A stretch of DNA of 31,227 bases, taken from assembly GCF_002423035.1 (NCBI RefSeq), contig NZ_DIUM01000036.1:1-31227 (forward strand), in the 5' to 3' direction. The stretch is from Thiocapsa sp. UBA6158. GTDB lineage: Bacteria; Pseudomonadota; Gammaproteobacteria; Chromatiales; Chromatiaceae. The notes beneath the pieces were generated by a model. That model ran no database searches. It was not told the origin of the DNA and was given only the letters and a program-made list of their open reading frames with translations. This document shows positions 1 through 6,548 of the stretch, in pieces (positions within the stretch are counted from its first letter, which is position 1; every line of letters starts with the position of its first letter). The position numbers were made by a program, and so were the translations under genes.

Positions 1-52
1 TGTGACCCCAGCCTTCGGAGGGCTGTACTCTATCCATCTGAGCTACGGGCGC
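1..52 (-). tRNA. tRNA-Arg (CCG), 3' part outside window
   Basis: Read on the minus strand from 52, the sequence gives a 7-base acceptor strand GCGCCCG, then TA, a D arm GCTC...GAGT, and a 5-bp anticodon stem CAGCC/GGCTG. The 7-base loop CTCCGAA carries the anticodon CCG at 16-18, followed by the start of a GGGTCACA variable/T-arm region. The window edge removes the T arm and 3' acceptor strand. CCG reads the arginine codon CGG, which suits a high-GC genome. The assignment rests on the cloverleaf geometry seen directly. Confidence 0.9.
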
Positions 53-211
53 TTTAGGGATTTTCGCTTTCCGGAGTGCTGCGATTCGAGGTGGAATCTT
101 GAGGTCCGGCTTGTCGAAGACCCTGAAGGATACTGCGATCCGCCGCGGTCGTCTATGCCGATCTTGCGCTCGGATTGACCTGACCCCGGCCGTTGGTCGA
201 CGTGTCCGAGC

Positions 212-298
212 TTAAACCGCGCCCGGCGCGGTATGCGATGTTTTTGGATGGGATCGGCTCCGGCACACTTCACGATTGCTGGAGTCGGCGCGGTTTAA
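212..298. repeat. 87-bp palindrome-ended intergenic repeat, copy A
   Basis: This is the first of three near-identical copies (others at 11366-11452 and 26157-26244). Its ends are inverted repeats, TTAAACCGCGCC at the left and GGCGCGGTTTAA at the right. The left end is itself followed by GGCGCGG, so it can also form a short local hairpin. The core shares GTATGCGATG, GGGATCGG, CCGGCA and GCTGGAGT with the other copies. The TAA of the right end (295-297, minus strand) is the stop codon of rep. There is no open reading frame inside. It could be a REP-like or MITE-like non-autonomous element. Confidence 0.9.
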
Positions 299-2301
299 TC
301 GACGTCGAGCATGCCCTTGAGCGCATGCAGATGGCTCAGGCCGCGGGCCTTGCGGTTCTCGGGGGTTTCGTCGCGCGCATTGTCCCAGCGCAGCTGGTCC
401 TTGGGCAGCTCGGCGAGGAAGCGGCTGGGCTCGCTCGTCACCCATTCGCCGTAGCGTTTGCGCCGACGGGTGAGTGTGAAGGTGAGCGTGCGCTGTGCGC
501 GGGTGATGCCGACGTACGCGAGGCGGCGTTCTTCCTCGATCGTCTCTTCCTCGATGCTGGTGCGGTGGGGGAGTAGCTCCTCTTCCATGCCGACCAGGAA
601 GACGTGAGGGAATTCCAGCCCCTTCGCGGCGTGCAGGGTCATGAGACTGACCCGGTCGCCGCCTTCGTCCTCGTCCTGGCGCTCCATGACGTCCATCAGG
701 GTGAGATGGGTCGCCATTTCGGCGAGCGTCTTCTCCTGCAGCTCGCCCTTCTTGAGTGCGCCGAGCCAGTCGAGCAGGTCGGTGACGTTGGCATAGCGTC
801 GGTCGGCGACGGCTTGGCTGGAGGCGTTTTCGCGCAGCCAGGCGGCATAGTCGATCGTCTCGACAAGTGCACGCATGGTCCCGACCGGATCGCTCTCGCC
901 GCGCCGGGCATGCTCTGAGACCAACGCGGCGAAGGTGTGGAGGCGCTCGCGCTGGCGCTCGCTCAGGTGCTCGCCCAGCCCCAGCTCGCCGCAGGCATCC
1001 AGCAGATGGATCTCTCGCTCGCGTGCATAGTTGGCGAGCTTCTCCAGGGTCGTCGGGCCGATCTCGCGGCGCGGGGTGTTGACGATGCGCAGGAAGGCGG
1101 CGTCGTCCTGCGGATTGGCGATCAGGCGCAGATAGGCCATCAGGTCCTTCACCTCGGCGCGGGCGAAGAAGGAGGTCCCGCCGCTCAGGACATAGGGTAC
1201 GTTGTGCTCGCGCAGGGCCTTCTCGAAGGGACGCGCCTGATGGTTGCCGCGGTAGAGGATGGCGATGTCGCCGAAGTCGGCCCCTTCGGCGAACTTCAGA
1301 TGCAGGATCTCGGAGACCACCTGCTCGGCCTCGTGGCCCTCGTCCTTGCAGTGCAGGACGCGCGGCGGCTCGCCGGGACCGTGCTCGCTCCAGAGCCGCT
1401 TCTCGAAGACGTGCGGGTTGTTCGCGATCAGGGTGTTGGCGAGTCCGAGGATGGTCGCGCTGGAGCGGTAGTTTTGCTCCAGCATGATGACCTTCAGATG
1501 CGGGTAGTCGGTCTGCAGGCGGGCCAGGTTCTCGGGTCGCGCACCGCGCCAGGCGTAGATGGATTGGTCGTCGTCGCCGACCACGGTGAAGGCCGCACGC
1601 GGGCCGACGAGCCGGCGGACCAGATCGTATTGCGCCCCGTTGGTGTCCTGGTACTCGTCGACCAGCAGATAACGGATCCGTCCTTGCCAGGTCTCGCGCA
1701 GCTCCGGATGCTCGGCGAGCATCCGTGCCGGGCCCAGGATGAGGTCGTCGAAATCGACCGCATTGTAGGCACGCAGACTGCGCTCGTAGTCGGCGTAGAA
1801 GCCGGCAAGTCTGGCCTCGAAGTCGTCTTCGGCACGGCTTTCGGCCTGCGCGGGGTCGATAAGGTCGTTCTTCCAGCGGGAGATGCGGTGTTGGATCGCG
1901 CCGGGACTGAAGGCATCGCTACCCTTGGTATGGCGCAGGTGCTCCTTGATCAGCGCCTCGGCGTCTTGGGCATCGAGCAGCGAGAACCGCGGACGCAGTC
2001 CGGCGTGCTCCGGGTGCCGGCGCAGCATGTCGAGACCGAGTGTATGGAAGGTGGAGATGGTCAGGCCGCGCGCCTCCGCACCCCTGATCCGGCCGCCGAC
2101 CCGCTCGCGCATCTCGCGTGCGGCCTTGTTGGTGAAGGTGAGGGCGCAGATGTGGCGCGGCGAGATCCCGCCTTGGTCGATGAGGTGGGCGATCTTGCGG
2201 GTGATCACCCGTGTCTTGCCGGATCCGGCGCCGGCCAGGACCAGAAGCGGTCCGGCGGTGTAGTGCACCGCCTCGAGTTGTCGGGGGTTGAGTCCGGTCA
2301 T
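295..2301 (-). CDS. rep: ATP-dependent DNA helicase Rep (UvrD/Rep superfamily 1)
   Basis: A 668-residue superfamily 1A 3'-5' DNA helicase, close to the usual Rep length of about 670 residues. Rep unwinds DNA and removes proteins ahead of the replication fork. A Q motif (LNPRQLEAV) starts near residue 4. Walker A (GAGSGKT) is at about 25-31, the Walker B motif VDEYQDTN at about 213-220, motif III VGDDDQSIYAWRG near 240-252, and the C-terminal VGITRAQRTL motif VI is also present. ATG at 2301 follows an AGGA ribosome-binding sequence at good spacing. The protein ends MLDVD, and its TAA stop is the first three bases of an intergenic repeat, so the natural C-terminus may have been trimmed or reset. 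UvrD is less likely because UvrD is longer and Rep-type sequence predominates here. Confidence 0.93.
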   Translation of the reverse strand: MTGLNPRQLEAVHYTAGPLLVLAGAGSGKTRVITRKIAHLIDQGGISPRHICALTFTNKAAREMRERVGGRIRGAEARGLTISTFHTLGLDMLRRHPEHAGLRPRFSLLDAQDAEALIKEHLRHTKGSDAFSPGAIQHRISRWKNDLIDPAQAESRAEDDFEARLAGFYADYERSLRAYNAVDFDDLILGPARMLAEHPELRETWQGRIRYLLVDEYQDTNGAQYDLVRRLVGPRAAFTVVGDDDQSIYAWRGARPENLARLQTDYPHLKVIMLEQNYRSSATILGLANTLIANNPHVFEKRLWSEHGPGEPPRVLHCKDEGHEAEQVVSEILHLKFAEGADFGDIAILYRGNHQARPFEKALREHNVPYVLSGGTSFFARAEVKDLMAYLRLIANPQDDAAFLRIVNTPRREIGPTTLEKLANYAREREIHLLDACGELGLGEHLSERQRERLHTFAALVSEHARRGESDPVGTMRALVETIDYAAWLRENASSQAVADRRYANVTDLLDWLGALKKGELQEKTLAEMATHLTLMDVMERQDEDEGGDRVSLMTLHAAKGLEFPHVFLVGMEEELLPHRTSIEEETIEEERRLAYVGITRAQRTLTFTLTRRRKRYGEWVTSEPSRFLAELPKDQLRWDNARDETPENRKARGLSHLHALKGMLDVD

Positions 2302-2474
2302 GCGGGGTCCTGTGGCGTGAAGACAATCCGGTCCTCGTATCGCGCGAGGTTGCCTCCGGTTCGGGCCGTCAAAGATACCCGATCGGCCCCGGTCGAGTGC
2401 GTGTCCGAATGAGGCAATCCGGGTGCGTTCGTACTACCATGCAGTCTTTCAACCGACGGTGAGATGGTGGTCCC

Positions 2475-2825
2475 GTGACGAAGACGATCCTGCTGACGAT
2501 TCCGCTGCTGCTCGGCCTCGGGATGGCGTACGCGCAAGAGGAGCAACCGGCGGCCGCCGGCGATGGTTTTCTGGATGCGCCGACGGTGATTCCGTCTCCG
2601 ATCACCGGCGAGCCGGTGGAGCCGGAGATCACCATTATCGAGTCCGGCGACGAGGTCATCTACGAGTATCGGGTCCGCGGGGTGCTTTACATGGTCCGAA
2701 TCCAACCCCAATTCGGCCCGCCTTATTATCTCTTCGACACCAACGGGGACGGCATCCTGGACATGCAGGAGAATGCGGCGAACAACGTCTCGATCCCCCA
2801 GTGGGTCCTGTTCGAGTGGAATTGA
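2475..2825 (+). CDS. Periplasmic DUF2782 family protein
   Basis: A 116-residue protein with a Sec signal peptide (hydrophobic LLTIPLLLGLGMAYA, likely cleaved before QEEQ near residue 21). The rest matches the small DUF2782 family of Gammaproteobacteria: a PEITIIESGDEVIYEYRV stretch, then VLYMVRIQP and GPPYYLFD. A loop DTNGDGILD looks like a calcium-binding EF-hand loop. Its function is unknown. In many relatives a gene of this family lies next to polA; here polA is 3.7 kb away on the opposite strand. The start is GTG at 2475, preceded by a weak purine-rich stretch. Family assignment is from recalled family features. Confidence 0.75.
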   Translation: MTKTILLTIPLLLGLGMAYAQEEQPAAAGDGFLDAPTVIPSPITGEPVEPEITIIESGDEVIYEYRVRGVLYMVRIQPQFGPPYYLFDTNGDGILDMQENAANNVSIPQWVLFEWN

Positions 2826-2969
2826 GGTCGGACCGAGTCGCGTTCTCCCCGACATGTCGAACTTAACTGGGCGGGCATGCGCGGTGCCGATGGACGACGC
2901 CGTTCAGGCCGCTCCGGTGCATCGCCCGAGTGGCCTGTTTCTCGCTGAGCCCGACGCTTGGAGCCCCGC

Positions 2970-3545
2970 ATGAAGAACGATCCCCGGCCGGGCCCTCGGG
3001 CGCGCCTGCTCGGTATCGCCGATCGGATCGACGCCGTCGTCCGAGAGATCGGCGAGTGGACGGCTTGGCTCTCGCTGGCCATGGTGCTGGTCACCTTCGC
3101 CGTGGTGCTGCTGCGCTATGCCTTCGACATCGGCTCGATCGCGTTGCAGGAGTCGGTGACCTACATGCATGCCGTCCTCTTTATGCTCGGCATCGCCTAC
3201 ACCCTGGGGCGCAACGGCCATGTGCGGGTCGATATCTTCTACGAGCGTCTCTCGCGTCGCGCGCGTGCTCGGGTGGATCTGATGGGGACGCTCCTGCTGC
3301 TGATCCCGGTTTCCATACTGATCATCTGGCTCGGTTGGGCCTATGTCGCCGAGTCCTGGCGTGTGCAGGAGGCCTCGCGCGAGACCGGCGGCCTCCCGGT
3401 GGTCTACCTCCTGAAGACCCTGATCCTGATCATGCCGATCCTGCTGTTGGCGCAGGGCCTGTCCAACGCGCTGCGCAATCTGCTTTTCCTCTCGGGGATG
3501 GAGGAGGCGTTGCCGCCTTCGGACGGAGGTATCGGTCGTGCATGA
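2970..3545 (+). CDS. dctQ: TRAP transporter small permease (DctQ family)
   Basis: A 191-residue integral membrane protein with four hydrophobic segments (about residues 30-55, 65-85, 105-130 and 145-170), as expected for the DctQ small subunit of a TRAP transporter. TRAP systems import organic acids or similar solutes using the sodium or proton gradient. The ATG at 2970 is preceded by GGAG at 2960-2963. A TTG four codons upstream would give a slightly longer form but fits less well. The stop overlaps the start of the large permease by 8 bases, indicating translational coupling. No DctP-type binding protein is visible nearby, so the substrate cannot be inferred. Confidence 0.9.
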   Translation: MKNDPRPGPRARLLGIADRIDAVVREIGEWTAWLSLAMVLVTFAVVLLRYAFDIGSIALQESVTYMHAVLFMLGIAYTLGRNGHVRVDIFYERLSRRARARVDLMGTLLLLIPVSILIIWLGWAYVAESWRVQEASRETGGLPVVYLLKTLILIMPILLLAQGLSNALRNLLFLSGMEEALPPSDGGIGRA

Positions 3546-4923
3546 GCTGATGCCTGTTCTGCTCTTCGCGGGTGTCGTCGTCACCCTGCTGGCTGGATAC
3601 CCGGTCGCCCTCTCCTTGGGCGGTACGGCGCTCGCGTTTGCCTTGTTCGGCGAGGTCTTCGGGCTATTCGAGCCGGCATTTCTCGAGGCGTTGCCCAATC
3701 GGCTCTACGGTGTCATGACCAACGAGACGCTGATCGCGGTGCCGCTGTTTGTCTTCATGGGCGTGATGCTGGAACGCTCGCGGGTCGCCGAGAGCCTGCT
3801 CGACACCATGGCGATGCTGTTCGGACCTCTGCGCGGCGGGCTCGGGATCTCGGTGACACTCGTCGGCATGCTGCTGGCGGCGAGCACCGGCATCGTCGGG
3901 GCGACCGTCGTGACCATGGGGCTTCTGTCCCTGCCGATCATGATGCGCCGCGGTTATTCGCCGAGCTTGGCGGCCGGGACCATCTGTGCCTCCGGTACCC
4001 TGGGTCAGATCATCCCGCCCTCGATCGTGCTGGTGTTGCTCGGGGATGTGCTCTCCTCGGCCTATCAGCAGGCGCAACTCAAGATGGGTATCTGGTCGCC
4101 CGAGACCGTGTCGGTCGGCGATCTCTTCGTCGGCGCCCTGGTACCCGGGCTGATGCTGGTCGGCTTTTACATCCTCTACATCGTCGGTGTCGCGGTGTTT
4201 CGGCCCGAGGCGGTGCCGGCGATGCCGCGCGAGGATCGTCCGGTCGACGGTGCCGCGCTGGCTTGGCGGGTCATCTCGGTGCTGATCCCGCCGCTCTTTT
4301 TGGTGGTGGCTGTCTTGGGGTCGATCCTGGGCGGGTTTGCGACACCGACGGAGGCGGCTTCGGTGGGCGCGGTCGGTGCGCTGATCTTGGCCGCCGCGCG
4401 TGGTCGGCTGACGGTCTCGACCTTGCGCGAGGTGGTGCGTCAGACCACCATGGTGACCAGCATGGTGTTCTTGATCTTCATCGGGGCCGCGATCTTCTCC
4501 CTGGTCTTCCGCGGTTTCGGTGGCGACGACCTGGTCACTGAATTTCTCACCGGCTTGCCCGGCGGCGTCGTGGGTGCAGTGGCACTCGTGATGCTGGTGA
4601 TGTTCCTGCTCGGCTTCATCCTGGACTTCATCGAGATCACCTTCGTGGTGGTCCCGATCGTCGGTCCCGTGTTGCTCGCGATGGGGCTGGATCCGGTCTG
4701 GCTCGGGGTGATGATGGCCATCAATCTCCAAACATCCTTCCTCACGCCGCCGTTCGGCTTTTCGCTGTTCTACCTGCGCGGGGTGGCGCCGCCCGGGATC
4801 ACGACGCTCCATATCTACAAGGGTGTGGCGCCCTTTATCCTGATTCAGTTGATCGTCCTTGGCCTACTCGCGATCTGGCCCGCGCTGGCGACCTGGTTGC
4901 CCGGGCTGGTCTACGCGTCTTGA
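3538..4923 (+). CDS. dctM: TRAP transporter large permease (DctM family)
   Basis: A 461-residue polytopic membrane protein with about 12 predicted membrane segments and hallmark DctM stretches. These include an N-terminal PLFVFMGVMLERS, the SIVGATV-like TGIVGATVVTMG, and GTLGQIIPPSIVLVLLGD. It forms the transport channel together with DctQ. The start is GTG at 3538, placed 8 bases after a strong GGAGG (3525-3529), overlapping the dctQ stop. A hydrophilic loop near residues 180-235 is longer than the minimal family form. The pair has no adjacent solute-binding gene; that subunit must be encoded elsewhere or upstream of an ancestral rearrangement. Substrate unknown. Confidence 0.92.
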   Translation: MHELMPVLLFAGVVVTLLAGYPVALSLGGTALAFALFGEVFGLFEPAFLEALPNRLYGVMTNETLIAVPLFVFMGVMLERSRVAESLLDTMAMLFGPLRGGLGISVTLVGMLLAASTGIVGATVVTMGLLSLPIMMRRGYSPSLAAGTICASGTLGQIIPPSIVLVLLGDVLSSAYQQAQLKMGIWSPETVSVGDLFVGALVPGLMLVGFYILYIVGVAVFRPEAVPAMPREDRPVDGAALAWRVISVLIPPLFLVVAVLGSILGGFATPTEAASVGAVGALILAAARGRLTVSTLREVVRQTTMVTSMVFLIFIGAAIFSLVFRGFGGDDLVTEFLTGLPGGVVGAVALVMLVMFLLGFILDFIEITFVVVPIVGPVLLAMGLDPVWLGVMMAINLQTSFLTPPFGFSLFYLRGVAPPGITTLHIYKGVAPFILIQLIVLGLLAIWPALATWLPGLVYAS

Positions 4924-4941
4924 TGCCTCTTCGAGAGGCAT
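4923..4941. terminator. Hairpin between convergent dctM and the PilZ gene
   Basis: An 8-bp perfect inverted repeat ATGCCTCT / AGAGGCAT with a 3-base TCG centre starts on the last base of the dctM stop codon. It lies between converging genes, a position suited to a bidirectional terminator. There is no T tract on the dctM side, so intrinsic termination is uncertain. Confidence 0.4.
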
Positions 4942-4964
4942 GATCGGCGCCGGTGTTGTCCGGC

Positions 4965-5321
4965 TCAGCGTGCGTTCGATTGACGGCCGGTCGCGTCGAT
5001 GGCCTGCGGGGGCGGCGGCCGGCGGGTCATGTCGCGTGTCAGTCCGCGGTAGAGGTCCGCTTGAGGATCCCGGAACATGACACCGATGCCGGATCCGCGA
5101 TGGTGGACCACGATGGCCGGGATCAGCCAATCCTTGCCGAGACACTCGAGCTCGAGCTCGACCAGAATACCGGTCGGAAGGGTAAGGTTGCTGACCTCCA
5201 GGAACATACCCTGATCGGACAGGTTGCAGGCGCGGGCGCAGATGAAGCGGCGTTTGCGGTAGCGGATGGACACCTGAAGGTCGATCGGGTGTCGGGCGCA
5301 ATAGCGGCGTTCGATGGTCAT
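4965..5321 (-). CDS. PilZ domain protein (probable c-di-GMP receptor)
   Basis: A 118-residue single-domain protein. The two parts of the PilZ cyclic-di-GMP binding signature are present: RxxxR at residues 6-10 (RYCAR) and NxSxxG at about 34-39 (NLSDQG). The beta-barrel core follows, ending in GIGVMF. Proteins of this size act as c-di-GMP adaptors for motility, pili or polysaccharide synthesis. ATG at 5321 is preceded by GGGGAGA at good spacing. It lies 115 bp downstream of a glycosyltransferase on the same strand, which fits a role in surface polysaccharide, though co-transcription is inferred only. The proline-rich tail (RRPPPPQ) is probably disordered. Confidence 0.9.
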   Translation of the reverse strand: MTIERRYCARHPIDLQVSIRYRKRRFICARACNLSDQGMFLEVSNLTLPTGILVELELECLGKDWLIPAIVVHHRGSGIGVMFRDPQADLYRGLTRDMTRRPPPPQAIDATGRQSNAR

Positions 5322-5436
5322 TGGACGGTCTCTCCCCGAATCTCTGGTTTAGCCCGATCGTAGAGGCTCGACTTGACGATTCGGTTGAAGTCGTGTGACG
5401 GATCGATGAACCTTGCCGGGGACCCGGGCGTCTTCA

Positions 5437-6141
5437 TCAGCCATCGCGATGTTGCCAATAACCCCAGTCATAGGCACGATATTTCACGGGCATGAGGTTG
5501 GCATAGAGCAGGAAGCAGCGAATGATGGAATGCAGCGTCTTGCGCAATCGGCTCCTCTCGATTCGCCGATGATCGGTCGCGTGAACAACGAGATCCTTGC
5601 GATACGACACCCCAAAGCCCGCACGTCGAAGACGCCAGACGACCTCCGAGTCCTCGTTGCAGGTCAGCCTCGGATCGAAACCGTCCACGTATGCGAGGGC
5701 ATCCCGCCGTACGAGGAGATTGGAGCCCGACGCAGCCGGTATTCCACAGGCGTGACTGAGCGCCTGGGCGCGTGCGATGCGATTGTAATAGGCGCGGAAG
5801 CGGTCTCGGGAGAGCTTCGGTCCGTAATACACCGCGCTCCCGGAAAGGGCCGCGAGCTGATCGAAGTAACCCGGCGGAAACAGGATATCGGCATCGCAGA
5901 ACAGCAGCCAGTCGGTCCGCGCGAGATCGGCGCCCCGTTGTCTCGCTTGCGTGACGGATCCGGGTTCGCGCAGGACAAGCGTGTGCTCGGGACGCAGCGT
6001 CTCGATCAGGTCCGGCGTCTCGTCCCGGCTCGCATCCACCACGATCAGTTGGATCTGCGCGGGCACGGACGCCAGGAACTGCCGGATATTGTGGGCCTCG
6101 TCGCGCGTGGGAAGGATCAGTGTGATATCGCCCGGCAGCAT
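5437..6141 (-). CDS. Family 2 glycosyltransferase
   Basis: A 234-residue GT-A fold glycosyltransferase without membrane segments. It opens with the nucleotide-sugar binding beta strand ITLILPTRDEAHNI (residues 6-19). It carries the metal-binding DxD as FCDADILFPPGY near residue 83 and an acidic NEDSEVVWRLRRAG motif near 160 that matches the ED catalytic-base region. Such enzymes transfer a sugar to a lipid or polysaccharide acceptor at the inner membrane; donor and acceptor are not deducible. ATG at 6141 is preceded by GGGA. It is read in the same direction as polA but is separated from it by a candidate small RNA and its terminator, so it probably has its own promoter in the 6142-6289 stretch. 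Confidence 0.88.
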   Translation of the reverse strand: MLPGDITLILPTRDEAHNIRQFLASVPAQIQLIVVDASRDETPDLIETLRPEHTLVLREPGSVTQARQRGADLARTDWLLFCDADILFPPGYFDQLAALSGSAVYYGPKLSRDRFRAYYNRIARAQALSHACGIPAASGSNLLVRRDALAYVDGFDPRLTCNEDSEVVWRLRRAGFGVSYRKDLVVHATDHRRIERSRLRKTLHSIIRCFLLYANLMPVKYRAYDWGYWQHRDG

Positions 6142-6289
6142 TCCCGTTCATCCCGTCTCGCACGGCAAAATGGCCGTCTGACGAGTTTAAGGCGGAGTCA
6201 TGTCAGCCTGATGACGCGATGAGCCGGAATGCAGAGCCCGGTCGACGGCGTGCCTGATGGATCGATGGGATGATGACCCGGAAACCCGG

Positions 6290-6328
6290 AAAAAGAACCC
6301 CCGGAGCCTTGGGGTAAGGACTCCGGGG
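6290..6328 (-). terminator. Intrinsic terminator of the small RNA
   Basis: On the minus strand, CCCCGGAG-T-CC (6328-6318) pairs with GGCTCCGGGG (6308-6299), with one bulged T and the 9-base loop TTACCCCAA, directly followed by TTCTTTTT (6297-6290). This is a textbook rho-independent terminator, and the only one in the window with a clear T tract. Confidence 0.88.
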
Positions 6329-6402
6329 TAATCGCTTCCCCGGCTTGGGGATGCCGGGATGTGGGGTCGCCCTCAGGGGGGATGGGCAACCCCAATGCGC
6401 TC
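6290..6402 (-). ncRNA. Candidate polA-linked small RNA with three C-rich hairpin loops
   Basis: Minus-strand RNA of about 113 nt in the gap after polA. Hairpin 1 has an 11-bp stem (6394-6384 with 6372-6362) and the loop ATCCCCCCTGA. Hairpin 2 has a 6-bp stem (6358-6353 with 6344-6339) and the loop ATCCCCAA. Hairpin 3 is an intrinsic terminator with the loop TTACCCCAA and tail TTCTTTTT. All three loops are C-rich, as in small RNAs that pair with Shine-Dalgarno sequences. Known biology: Spot 42 (E. coli) and ErsA (Pseudomonas) sit directly downstream of polA, and sX13 of Xanthomonas is a similar-sized RNA with C-rich loops. Position, size, promoter and terminator agree, so I infer a functional analogue of that group. 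The start is set by the -10 element and could shift by a few bases. Confidence 0.78.
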
Positions 6403-6407
6403 GTCAA

Positions 6408-6436
6408 TTAAGACCTGACACACTTGAGTAAGTTCC
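6408..6436 (-). promoter_or_regulatory. Sigma-E/AlgU-type promoter of the polA-linked small RNA
   Basis: On the minus strand, GGAACTT (6436-6430) is followed after exactly 16 bases by TCTTAA (6413-6408). The extracytoplasmic sigma-E/AlgU consensus is GGAACTT-N16-TCnnA, so the -35 box is a perfect match and the -10 box is a good one. Transcription would begin about 6402, just ahead of the first hairpin. ErsA of Pseudomonas, in the equivalent place, is known to depend on AlgU, which supports the reading by analogy. Confidence 0.7.
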
Positions 6437-6548
6437 TCGGATGTTTAACCCGGAAAAGTCGCTTTCCCCGGCATTTCCAGCTGCATCGGTCCGAACGCTG
6501 CAATAAGTCGATGCACGTCCACCGCAGCAGTAAAGCACTTTCAACAGC

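Noticed and set aside
212..298. CRISPR array or spacer-repeat structure
   Set aside because: The three copies are 11-15 kb apart and single; there are no regularly spaced direct repeats and no cas genes.
937..2412. Long plus-strand open frame (491 codons) across rep
   Set aside because: It is antisense to the rep gene, whose motifs are clear; high GC leaves antisense frames open, and the translation has no family features.
3664..4812. Minus-strand open frame over dctM
   Set aside because: Antisense shadow; the translation is almost all charged residues (His, Asp, Arg, Gln), the mirror of a membrane protein.
6290..6402. c-di-GMP (GEMM) or other riboswitch upstream of the glycosyltransferase
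   Set aside because: The conserved GEMM core sequences are absent, and the terminator plus sigma-E promoter fit a stand-alone small RNA better.
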